NCBI GenBank assembly: GCA_018668195.1 | Contig: JABITU010000351.1 | Span: 1 to 33,688 of the forward strand | Length of the DNA stretch: 33,688 nucleotides | Direction: 5' to 3' | DNA from: Tateyamaria sp. | GTDB lineage: Bacteria > Pseudomonadota > Alphaproteobacteria > Rhodobacterales > Rhodobacteraceae | In this document: in pieces, positions 17,823-25,738 of the stretch | Position numbering within the stretch: position 1 is the stretch's first letter | Layout of the letters: every line of letters begins with the position of its first letter | The notes under the pieces: model-generated | Databases searched by the model: none | Told to the model about the DNA's origin: nothing | Seen by the model: only the letters and a program-made list of their open reading frames with translations | Translations under genes and position numbers: made by a program

Positions 17823-19091
17823 ATGCTGCAAGTTCTGACCAGTGCATGGGCACTTTTGCTCGGTATGTGTTTGCTGATGGTTGGCAACGGCATGCAGGGC
17901 ACCCTGCTGGGTATTCGCGGCGAGATCGAAGGCTTTTCGACCTTCGAGATGTCGATAGTTATGTCCGCCTATTTTGCCGGTTTTTTGGGGGGCAGCCGCA
18001 TTGCACCGGGCATGATCCGGCGTGTTGGACATGTGCGTGTCTTTGCGGCACTCGCCTCGCTGATTTCTGCTGTTATGATTTTGTATCCGACCTTTGCCGA
18101 TCCTTGGTTATGGGCTGTGGGCCGGGTCATAATCGGGTTTTGTTTTTCTGCGGTTTATGTGACTGCCGAAAGCTGGCTGAACGAAGCGGCAGATAATTCT
18201 AATCGCGGCAAGGCGCTTTCACTTTACATGATCGTGCAAACGCTTGGGATTGTAGCCAGTCAGGCGCTACTACTGACGGCGGACCCTTCAGGTTTTGTGT
18301 TGTTTGTCATACCATCGGTATTGGTTTCAGTCGCAATCACGCCAATCCTTTTGTCGATCAGTCCGACACCGGCATTTGACACGACCAAACCGATGACACT
18401 GCGCCAATTGGCAGGGTTTTCGCCGTTGGGCTGTTTTGGAATGCTGGTATTGGGCGGTGTGTTTTCGGCACAGTTCGGCATGTCATCCGTCTATGGCGCG
18501 CAGGTTGGGTTAAGCATCGGGCAAATTTCAACCTTTGTGGCAACATTCTTTGTTGGAGCTGTGCTTTTACAGTACCCGATAGGGTGGATTTCAGACCGGA
18601 TGGATCGCCGATCTCTGATTATCATCGTCGCGGCCATCGGTGTTTTGGGGTCGACTGTCGGCATGATGTTCGGGGCGAATTTCAACATGTTGCTGATGTC
18701 TGCATTTATTGTTGGCGGTTCATCGCATCCGCTTTATTCACTGCTCATTGCGCATACCAATGATTTTTTGGAGCATGACGATATGACGGCTGCATCTGGC
18801 GGACTTGTTTTTATCAATGGTCTGGGGGCAGTTTTTGGACCGCTCATTGTTGGCGCATTAATGGAGAAAGTGGGGCCGTCCGGCTTCTATATGTATACCG
18901 CAGTACTGTTTGTTATCCTTGTCGGATATGCCGGGTATCGCGCAACACAGCGGAAATCGATTCCAGTAGACGAAACTGGTTCTTACGTGGTGATGTCTCA
19001 GGCGGCGACGACCCCCGTTGCAATGGAAATTGCTCAGGAATATGCCAGCGAAGCCTATTTGGAACCTGAAGACGAATCTAGAACACAGTAA
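17823..19091 (+). CDS. MFS transporter
   Basis: Multi-pass inner-membrane carrier of the major facilitator superfamily, about 422 aa with roughly 12 hydrophobic segments. The stretch between helices 2 and 3 contains MSAYFAGFLGGSRIAPGMIR, the loop-2-3 motif in a variant form, and a related IGWISDRMDRRS occurs in the second half. The substrate is unknown. I prefer ATG 17823, which has AAGGG 7 bases upstream and opens directly into helix 1; ATG 17778 is also possible and would add a basic 15-residue tail. It lies downstream of queA on the same strand with a short gap, but nothing shows that it carries queuosine precursors. Confidence 0.85.
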   Translation: MLQVLTSAWALLLGMCLLMVGNGMQGTLLGIRGEIEGFSTFEMSIVMSAYFAGFLGGSRIAPGMIRRVGHVRVFAALASLISAVMILYPTFADPWLWAVGRVIIGFCFSAVYVTAESWLNEAADNSNRGKALSLYMIVQTLGIVASQALLLTADPSGFVLFVIPSVLVSVAITPILLSISPTPAFDTTKPMTLRQLAGFSPLGCFGMLVLGGVFSAQFGMSSVYGAQVGLSIGQISTFVATFFVGAVLLQYPIGWISDRMDRRSLIIIVAAIGVLGSTVGMMFGANFNMLLMSAFIVGGSSHPLYSLLIAHTNDFLEHDDMTAASGGLVFINGLGAVFGPLIVGALMEKVGPSGFYMYTAVLFVILVGYAGYRATQRKSIPVDETGSYVVMSQAATTPVAMEIAQEYASEAYLEPEDESRTQ

Positions 19092-19183
19092 TGTGTCGGT
19101 TTTGTTGCATTTCGTGATTGGGGTTGTGGTAAAATAAGTGCGAAGCTTGTCTTGGGGGTCGGGTTTTGCAAGGAGTGGAAGCC

Positions 19184-19762
19184 ATGATAGGTCCTGACGA
19201 GATATTACGTTTTTGGTTGGACGATTGTAATCATACGCAATGGTTTGAGCAGGACGATGCGTTTGACCAAGCCATCCGAGAACAGTTTCAAGAGACGTGG
19301 AAACAGGCATCTGAGGGCCGTTTTGCCCTTTGGCTGACATATCCCAATGGGGTTCTGGCGTATATCATCCTGACCGACCAATTTCCGCGCAACATGTTCC
19401 GGGACGATCCTCGTGCATTCGCCACGGACAGGGCCGCCTTGGCTGCGGCCAAGTCTGCTATATCCAAGGGCTGGGACATGCGGGTTGAGCTTTCGGCGCG
19501 TTCATTCATGTATCTGCCTTTAGAGCATTCGGAAAATCTATGCGATCAGGATCGTACAGTGCGTTTGATCTGCGACCGGTTGGAGGACGATGAATATTTG
19601 CTTCACGCCCGTGCGCACCGAGAGGTGATCCGCCAATTTGGCCGTTTTCCGCATCGAAACGCCGCGCTTGGTCGTAAGACAACGCAGCGAGAGAATGCTT
19701 ATCTTGCAGCCGGCGGTTATGGTAGTATCGTTAGGTCCTTGCAGTGTATCGAAGCTGCTTGA
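19184..19762 (+). CDS. DUF924 family protein
   Basis: 192-residue protein of the DUF924 family, a helical TPR-like fold of unknown biochemical role. Family features are the N-terminal ILRFWLDDC, the central ILTDQFPRNMFRDDPRAFATD (about 67-87), FMYLPLEHSE, and the C-terminal RFPHRNAALGR. No signal peptide or membrane segment was seen, so it is probably cytosolic. AAGGAG sits 8 bases before ATG 19184, which decides the start over an in-frame TTG at 19166. It lies between an MFS gene and lpd with gaps of about 90 and 180 bases and is probably transcribed alone. Confidence 0.88.
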   Translation: MIGPDEILRFWLDDCNHTQWFEQDDAFDQAIREQFQETWKQASEGRFALWLTYPNGVLAYIILTDQFPRNMFRDDPRAFATDRAALAAAKSAISKGWDMRVELSARSFMYLPLEHSENLCDQDRTVRLICDRLEDDEYLLHARAHREVIRQFGRFPHRNAALGRKTTQRENAYLAAGGYGSIVRSLQCIEAA

Positions 19763-19891
19763 ACGCATAACAGGCCTCGCTCGGTTACGACGCTGCATGA
19801 TAGGTGCAGCTATTTGAAATAGCCTAAAAACATCAAAGTACTGTGTCAGGCGATTTGTCGCGCTCTGGTGGTGTTGAGGAAATGAAAAATA

Positions 19892-19909
19892 TAGTTTAAC
19901 GGTAAACTA
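19892..19909. promoter_or_regulatory. Candidate lpd operator (palindrome shared with pdhABC)
   Basis: TAGTTTA-ACGG-TAAACTA, 31 bases before the lpd start. The arms are perfect and the sequence differs from the pdhA-proximal site by one central base. The preceding bases form ATATAG in both sites, so a TATAGT -10-like hexamer (19890-19895) overlaps the operator here too. Confidence 0.65.
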
Positions 19910-19940
19910 GTTTATATCAGAAATCCGTGAGGGCTTGGAA

Positions 19941-21338
19941 ATGGCAGCGAATTCTTTTGACGTGGTGGTGATTGGCTCAGGCCCCGGAGGCTATGTTGCA
20001 GCCATTCGTGCCGCCCAATTGGGAATGAATGTTGCGGTTGTCGAGCGTGAGCACTTGGGTGGTATCTGCCTGAACTGGGGCTGTATCCCGACCAAAGCGA
20101 TGCTGCGGTCGTCAGAAGTGTTTCATCTGATGCACCGAGCCAAGGAATTCGGGCTCAAGGCCGATAACGTTGGCTATGACTTGGATGCTGTGGTCAAGCG
20201 GTCTCGTCAGGTGGCGGGCCAATTGTCGGGTGGCATCGGTCACTTGATGAAAAAAAACAAGATAAAAGTGTTCATGGGCGAGGGAGCGATCCCCGCCAAG
20301 GGTAAAGTATCTGTCAAGACGGACAAGGGCACCGAAGATTTGGTCGCAAAGAATATCATCCTTGCCACCGGTGCGCGTGCCCGCGAATTGCCTGGGCTCG
20401 AGGCTGATGGTGATCTCGTCTGGACATACAAGGCCGCATTAACTCCGAAACGCATGCCAAAGAAACTGCTGGTCATCGGATCGGGAGCAATTGGTATCGA
20501 ATTTGCGAGCTTTTATAATACGCTTGGTGCCGACACCACCGTGGTTGAGGTGATGGATCGGGTTCTGCCTGTCGAAGATGAAGAAATCAGCGCTTTTGCC
20601 AAAAAGTCATTTCAAAAGCAGGGCATGAAGATCATGCAAAAGGCGATGGTCAAGCAGCTTGACCGGGCCAAAGGCAAGGTGACAGCCCATATTGAAGTGG
20701 GTGGCAAGGTCGAACAGCACGACTTTGACACGGTAATCTCTGCGGTCGGTATCGTGGGCAACGTAGAGGGCCTCGGGCTAGAGGCGCTTGGCGTGAAAGT
20801 CGATCGGACGCACGTTGTGACTGACGAATTTTGCCGGACCGGCGTTGATGGTCTGTTTGCCATTGGTGACATCGCAGGTGCCCCTTGGCTCGCGCACAAA
20901 GCCAGCCACGAAGGCGTCATGGTTGCCGAGTTAATCGCGGGCAAAAACAAGGTTCACGCAATCAAGCCAAACTCGATTGCGGGCTGTACCTATTGCCATC
21001 CGCAAGTGGCCAGCGTTGGCCTAACCGAGGCTAAAGCCAAAGAGGCAGGCTATACCGTAAAGGTTGGGAAATTCCCATTTGTCGGAAATGGCAAGGCCAT
21101 CGCCCTCGGCGAGCCAGAAGGCATGATCAAAACCGTGTTCGATGCCAAGACCGGCGAATTGCTGGGTGCGCATATGATTGGTGCCGAAGTTACCGAACTA
21201 ATTCAGGGCTATGTGGTGGGGCAGGCGTTGGAAACCACCGAAGAAGATTTGATGCATACAGTCTTTCCGCATCCGACCCTGTCCGAAATGATGCATGAAA
21301 GTGTGCTCGACGCTTACGACCGCGTCATTCACATGTGA
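19941..21338 (+). CDS. lpd: Dihydrolipoyl dehydrogenase (E3)
   Basis: FAD- and NAD-dependent flavoenzyme that reoxidises dihydrolipoamide on E2, closing the PDH cycle. The 465 residues show the FAD site GSGPGG (12-17), the redox disulfide CLNWGC (Cys43/Cys48), the NAD site GSGAIGIEFA, the second FAD motif FAIGDIAG, and the dimer-interface active-site end HPTLSEMMHE with catalytic His and Glu. I chose ATG 19941, with GAGGG upstream; a TTG two codons earlier is less likely. It stands alone, about 14 kb from pdhABC, but shares the palindromic operator, which marks it as the E3 of that complex rather than of an OGDH or glycine-cleavage system (inference). Confidence 0.97.
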   Translation: MAANSFDVVVIGSGPGGYVAAIRAAQLGMNVAVVEREHLGGICLNWGCIPTKAMLRSSEVFHLMHRAKEFGLKADNVGYDLDAVVKRSRQVAGQLSGGIGHLMKKNKIKVFMGEGAIPAKGKVSVKTDKGTEDLVAKNIILATGARARELPGLEADGDLVWTYKAALTPKRMPKKLLVIGSGAIGIEFASFYNTLGADTTVVEVMDRVLPVEDEEISAFAKKSFQKQGMKIMQKAMVKQLDRAKGKVTAHIEVGGKVEQHDFDTVISAVGIVGNVEGLGLEALGVKVDRTHVVTDEFCRTGVDGLFAIGDIAGAPWLAHKASHEGVMVAELIAGKNKVHAIKPNSIAGCTYCHPQVASVGLTEAKAKEAGYTVKVGKFPFVGNGKAIALGEPEGMIKTVFDAKTGELLGAHMIGAEVTELIQGYVVGQALETTEEDLMHTVFPHPTLSEMMHESVLDAYDRVIHM

Positions 21339-21356
21339 GCAAGAATCTTTAAGCCA

Positions 21357-21401
21357 CAAGCCCCAAGGCTTGCGACCCCGGCTGTTCAGGCGTAGCCGGG
21401 G
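21357..21401 (+). terminator. Two tandem hairpins after lpd
   Basis: First hairpin: CAAGCC-CCAA-GGCTTG (21357-21372). Second: CCCCGGCT and AGCCGGGG around 10 bases (21376-21401). They lie 18-63 bases after the lpd stop and end three bases before the ATG of the next gene. There is no T tract, so termination is uncertain, and the second hairpin could limit access to the MFS start. Confidence 0.5.
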
Positions 21402-21404
21402 TGC

Positions 21405-22556
21405 ATGGCTGAACGAACATCCTTTTTACTGATCCTTGTCCTTTGGGGGGCAGGCTTGGGCGCGGCCGGTCAATACGCAAAAATCAGCGTCATCTTTGAC
21501 CAACTGCCATCGGTCTATCCGCAGGCGGGTGCGTCGCTTGGGTTCGTGGTGTCACTTGTTGGCCTTGTCGGCATCGTTTTTGGTGTTGTGGCGGGGCTGA
21601 TTGTCGCTCGAATACGCTATCGGCGCGCACTGCTTTGGGCGCTTTGGGTCGGGGCGGGGATGTCGCTTATCCAAGCGTTTCTGCCGCCGTTATTCTGGAT
21701 GCTGCTTACCCGGCTGATCGAAGGTTTATCGCATCTCGCAATTGTCGTCGCGGCGCCAACTTTGATTGCACAACTGAGCGCAGAGCGGCATCGCGGCCTG
21801 ACACTAACACTTTGGAGCACGTTTTTCGGCGTTGCTTTTGCCCTGCTCGTGGCTTTTGGTCTGCCGCTGGTAGAGGCGCGCGGCATTTCGGCACTGTTTT
21901 TGGCCCATGGAATTTGGATGGCATTGTTTGCAACAATTCTGGGCGTGACGTTGCACCCGCAGCATGCGCCTGTCGAAACGGAGCTGTCCCTGCATGCGCT
22001 GTGGTGGGATCACATTGCGATCTACCGGTCGCCCGACACGGCTGCGCCCGGGGCTGGGTGGTTGTTTTATACCCTGTGCTTTCTGGGCATTCTGACTGTC
22101 TTGCCACCCTATATCCCGGTCGATTGGCGGGTCTGGGTTTTGGGCGCAATGCCGCTGATGTCTATCTTTGTGTCTATGACGTTTGGGGTGGTGGCCCTAC
22201 GCTATATCAGTGCGGTTACGCTGATCCAGAGCGGATTTCTAGCGAGCATCGGCGCGATGGTCTGGCTATTGGTCGTGCCTGGCGGACCATTTGCTTGCCT
22301 TGCCTTGGCCGCGGCCCTCGGGCTGGTGCAAGGGGCAACCTTTGCTGCTGTGCCGCAGCTGAACCATGGCGCGGCGAAACAGGCGCAAGCCTATGGCGCA
22401 ATGGCGCAGACAGGGAATCTGGGCAACACGCTGGGAACCCCGATCCTGCTGGCGGTACTTGGCATGGCGGGCTATGCCGGGCTTGTTTGGACGGTGATGG
22501 CTCTTTTGTTGATGGGCTGGGCCGTGCACACATTAATGCATGCTCAGCGTTCCTGA
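21405..22556 (+). CDS. MFS transporter, CynX/NimT-like
   Basis: 383-residue membrane protein with about 12 hydrophobic segments, in the style of small MFS carriers near CynX/NimT. The first half has a short basic loop ([11 protein letters not shown]) between helices 2 and 3 and [20 protein letters not shown] around helix 4; the substrate is not predictable. No ribosome site is plain ahead of ATG 21405 because a GC-rich hairpin ends three bases before it; expression may be low or depend on that structure. The 3' end overlaps the LexA-like site of uvrA. A 351-codon frame overlapping it in another phase (21635-22690) is a shadow. Confidence 0.82.
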   Translation: MAERTSFLLILVLWGAGLGAAGQYAKISVIFDQLPSVYPQAGASLGFVVSLVGLVGIVFGVVAGLIVARIRYRRALLWALWVGAGMSLIQAFLPPLFWMLLTRLIEGLSHLAIVVAAPTLIAQLSAERHRGLTLTLWSTFFGVAFALLVAFGLPLVEARGISALFLAHGIWMALFATILGVTLHPQHAPVETELSLHALWWDHIAIYRSPDTAAPGAGWLFYTLCFLGILTVLPPYIPVDWRVWVLGAMPLMSIFVSMTFGVVALRYISAVTLIQSGFLASIGAMVWLLVVPGGPFACLALAAALGLVQGATFAAVPQLNHGAAKQAQAYGAMAQTGNLGNTLGTPILLAVLGMAGYAGLVWTVMALLLMGWAVHTLMHAQRS

Positions 22557-22563
22557 AACGTTC
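22549..22563 (+). promoter_or_regulatory. LexA (SOS) box of uvrA
   Basis: GTTCCTGAAACGTTC is an exact GTTC-N7-GTTC, the established LexA-binding pattern of alphaproteobacteria such as Rhodobacter. It lies 65 bases before the uvrA start and overlaps the last codons of the upstream MFS gene. uvrA is a classical SOS gene in this group, so context and motif agree. Confidence 0.8.
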
Positions 22564-22628
22564 TCTTTTTTTTATTGGAGAACTCACAGCTTCGCCTTAT
22601 GTACTGATTACAATTGGTGGAGGCTTGC

Positions 22629-25487
22629 ATGGCCGAGCAAAAGAACATCGCGGTGCGCGGCGCGCGCGAGCACAATTTGAAATCCATTGACGTGGACATT
22701 CCGCGTGACCAACTGGTTGTGATCACCGGGCTTTCCGGTTCGGGCAAGTCATCGCTGGCCTTTGACACCATCTATGCAGAAGGTCAGCGGCGCTATGTGG
22801 AATCACTGTCTGCATACGCGCGGCAGTTCCTCGACATGATGCAAAAGCCTGACGTTGATCATATATCGGGCCTCAGCCCTGCAATTTCCATCGAACAAAA
22901 GACCACGTCGAAAAATCCGCGCTCTACGGTGGGTACGGTGACTGAAATTTATGATTACATGCGTTTGCTTTTTGCGCGTGTTGGAACGCCCTATTCGCCT
23001 GCAACAGGCAAACCGATCGAAGCGCAGCAAGTGCAGGACATGGTTGATCGGGTTATGACAATGCAGGACGGCACTCGCGCCTATCTGCTGGCCCCCATCA
23101 TCCGCGACCGCAAGGGCGAATACCGCAAGGAATTCGTTGAGCTGCGCAAACAGGGTTTTCAGCGTGTCAAAGTTGATGGTTCGTTTTATGAGCTGGATGA
23201 ACCGCCGACACTCGACAAGAAGTTCCGCCACGACATTGACGTGGTCGTTGACCGGATCGTAGTGCGCGAGGGGCTGGAAACTCGGCTTGCCGATAGTCTG
23301 CGCACAGCACTTGATCTGGCCGATGGCATTGCCATTCTGGAAACGGCCCCCGCCGAGGGTGACCCAGAGCGCGTGACGTTTTCCGAGAAATTTGCCTGTC
23401 CTGTCAGTGGTTTTACCATCCCCGAGATTGAGCCGCGCCTGTTTTCATTCAATGCACCCTTTGGCGCTTGCCCGTCTTGCGATGGGTTGGGGAAAGAGCT
23501 TTTCTTTGATGAACGTCTGGTGGTGCCGGATCAGACGTTGAAAATCTATGATGGGGCACTGGCGCCTTGGCGCAAGGGCAAATCTCCGTATTTCCTGCAA
23601 ACTATCGAGGCGCTGGCCAAGCATTATGAGTTTGACAAAAACACCAAGTGGAAGGAATTGCCAAAATTTGTTCAGCAAGTATTCCTTTATGGATCGGGCG
23701 ACGAAGAAATCTCATTCCGCTATGACGAAGGTGGGCGCGTCTATCAAGTGAGCCGCGTGTTCGAAGGCGTGATCCCCAACATGGAGCGTCGCTATCGTGA
23801 GACGGACTCTAACTGGATCCGCGAGGAATTCGAACGCTATCAAAACAACCGACCCTGCGGCACTTGTGGCGGATACAGGCTGCGCCCCGAGGCACTTGCC
23901 GTCAAGATTGCGGGCCTTCACGCGGGTCAGGTTGTCGAAATGTCGATCCGCGAAGCATTTGAGTGGTGCAACACGGTTCCCGAGCATTTGACAGCGCAAA
24001 AAAATGAGATCGCCCGCGCAATCTTAAAAGAGATTAGTGAGAGACTTGGGTTTCTGAACAATGTCGGATTGGAATATTTGACTCTGTCGCGCTCAAGCGG
24101 AACGCTGAGCGGTGGCGAAAGCCAGCGGATCCGCCTTGCCAGCCAGATAGGTTCTGGCCTGACGGGCGTTCTTTATGTGTTGGACGAACCGTCAATTGGC
24201 CTGCATCAGCGCGACAACAGTCGGCTGCTGGGCACGCTCAAAAACCTGCGGGATCAAGGCAATACCGTGATCGTCGTCGAGCATGACGAAGAAGCCATTC
24301 GTGAGGCGGATTATGTTTTCGACATTGGTCCGGGGGCAGGTGTGCATGGCGGACAGGTTGTCAGCTGTGGAACGCCTGAACATGTCGCAGGTGATCCTGC
24401 ATCGCTGACGGGGCAGTACCTGACTGGGACGCGCGAAGTTGCGGTGCCTACGACACGGCGTAAAGGCAAAAAGAAATCGATTAAGGTCGTCAAGGCAACT
24501 GGTAACAATCTGCAAAACGTGACGGTGGATTTTCCGCTTGGCAAATTTGTTTGCGTGACGGGTGTGTCTGGCGGTGGCAAGTCAACGCTGACGATTGAAA
24601 CCTTGTTCAAAACGGCCTCGATGCGCCTGAATGGCGCACGCCAGACGCCCGCGCCTTGCGAGACAATCAAGGGGCTCGAACTTCTCGATAAGGTGATCGA
24701 TATCGATCAACGGCCTATTGGTCGTACGCCGCGCTCAAACCCTGCGACCTACACTGGGGCGTTCACACCGATCCGTGACTGGTTTGCTGGCCTGCCAGAA
24801 GCCAAGGCACGTGGATACAAGCCCGGGCGGTTTAGCTTTAACGTCAAGGGCGGTCGTTGCGAGGCATGTCAGGGTGACGGCGTCATCAAAATCGAAATGC
24901 ATTTCCTTCCAGATGTTTACGTGGAATGCGAGACTTGCAAGGGAGCGCGGTACAATCGTGAAACCCTAGAGATCAAGTTCAAGGGCAAGTCGATTGCAGA
25001 CGTATTGGATATGACCGTGGAAGACGCGCAAACCTTCTTCCAGGCGGTGCCCAGCATTCGTGAAAAGATGGATGCGCTGATGCGGGTGGGCCTTGGCTAT
25101 ATCAAGGTTGGTCAGCAGGCGACTACCCTGTCAGGGGGCGAGGCGCAGCGTGTGAAACTGTCGAAAGAGCTTAGCAAGCGGTCAACTGGTCGGACGCTTT
25201 ACATTTTAGATGAGCCAACCACCGGGCTGCATTTTGAAGATGTGCGCAAGTTGTTGGAAGTGTTGCATGAATTGGTTGATCAGGGCAATTCGGTCATCGT
25301 GATTGAACACAATTTAGACGTCGTGAAAACCGCTGATCACATTATCGATATTGGCCCCGAAGGTGGTGATGGTGGTGGTCAAGTGGTTGCAACCGGCACG
25401 CCCGAACAGATTGCGGAAAACGCTGATAGCCATACAGGTCACTACCTTAAGCCGATGTTATCCGCGCGCAAAGTTGCAGCCGAATAG
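22629..25487 (+). CDS. uvrA: Excinuclease ABC subunit A
   Basis: DNA-damage sensor of nucleotide excision repair; a dimeric ATPase that loads UvrB at lesions. The 952-residue protein has two ABC modules. Module I: Walker A GLSGSGKS (34-41), signature [18 protein letters not shown], Walker [17 protein letters not shown]. Module II: Walker [10 protein letters not shown], signature [15 protein letters not shown], Walker [16 protein letters not shown]. Zinc-finger cysteines are visible in [14 protein letters not shown], and CEACQGDG with CETCKG. ATG 22629 is preceded by GGTGGAGG; an earlier in-frame start at 22614 adds only five residues. A LexA box lies upstream. Length and all motifs are intact. 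Confidence 0.98.
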   Translation: MAEQKNIAVRGAREHNLKSIDVDIPRDQLVVITGLSGSGKSSLAFDTIYAEGQRRYVESLSAYARQFLDMMQKPDVDHISGLSPAISIEQKTTSKNPRSTVGTVTEIYDYMRLLFARVGTPYSPATGKPIEAQQVQDMVDRVMTMQDGTRAYLLAPIIRDRKGEYRKEFVELRKQGFQRVKVDGSFYELDEPPTLDKKFRHDIDVVVDRIVVREGLETRLADSLRTALDLADGIAILETAPAEGDPERVTFSEKFACPVSGFTIPEIEPRLFSFNAPFGACPSCDGLGKELFFDERLVVPDQTLKIYDGALAPWRKGKSPYFLQTIEALAKHYEFDKNTKWKELPKFVQQVFLYGSGDEEISFRYDEGGRVYQVSRVFEGVIPNMERRYRETDSNWIREEFERYQNNRPCGTCGGYRLRPEALAVKIAGLHAGQVVEMSIREAFEWCNTVPEHLTAQKNEIARAILKEISERLGFLNNVGLEYLTLSRSSGTLSGGESQRIRLASQIGSGLTGVLYVLDEPSIGLHQRDNSRLLGTLKNLRDQGNTVIVVEHDEEAIREADYVFDIGPGAGVHGGQVVSCGTPEHVAGDPASLTGQYLTGTREVAVPTTRRKGKKKSIKVVKATGNNLQNVTVDFPLGKFVCVTGVSGGGKSTLTIETLFKTASMRLNGARQTPAPCETIKGLELLDKVIDIDQRPIGRTPRSNPATYTGAFTPIRDWFAGLPEAKARGYKPGRFSFNVKGGRCEACQGDGVIKIEMHFLPDVYVECETCKGARYNRETLEIKFKGKSIADVLDMTVEDAQTFFQAVPSIREKMDALMRVGLGYIKVGQQATTLSGGEAQRVKLSKELSKRSTGRTLYILDEPTTGLHFEDVRKLLEVLHELVDQGNSVIVIEHNLDVVKTADHIIDIGPEGGDGGGQVVATGTPEQIAENADSHTGHYLKPMLSARKVAAE

Positions 25488-25527
25488 CCAGAGCGGAAGC
25501 TTGCAGTTGTTTTGACATAAACGGCAC

Positions 25528-25542
25528 CACCTCGGTGAGGTG
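25528..25542. terminator. Small hairpin after uvrA
   Basis: CACCTC-GGT-GAGGTG, 41 bases after the uvrA stop, with a GGGGTTTTT stretch about 20 bases further on. The rest of the 251-base gap to the convergent operon contains only a TCTGATCAGA palindrome (25705-25714) flanked by CGCG on both sides. Termination activity is a guess. Confidence 0.35.
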
Positions 25543-25738
25543 CTGAGGGCTGTGTTGATTTGGGGTTTTTCGATAGTGTTGGCCAAAATCCCTGACAGAT
25601 TATTCATTATTTAACGCGTGAAGATTGTTGATTTTTGGCAGAGTCAGATGCAGCAAGATTTTCGCATAACGCTTTAGGCAAATCGAGCCACCATCACGCG
25701 CTATTCTGATCAGAGTCGCGTATCAGGAAATCGCAGCC

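Noticed and set aside
21635..22690. 351-codon plus frame overlapping the second MFS gene and the uvrA start
   Set aside because: Cys/Gly/Arg-rich out-of-phase translation; the MFS frame shows membrane helices and the uvrA frame is certain.
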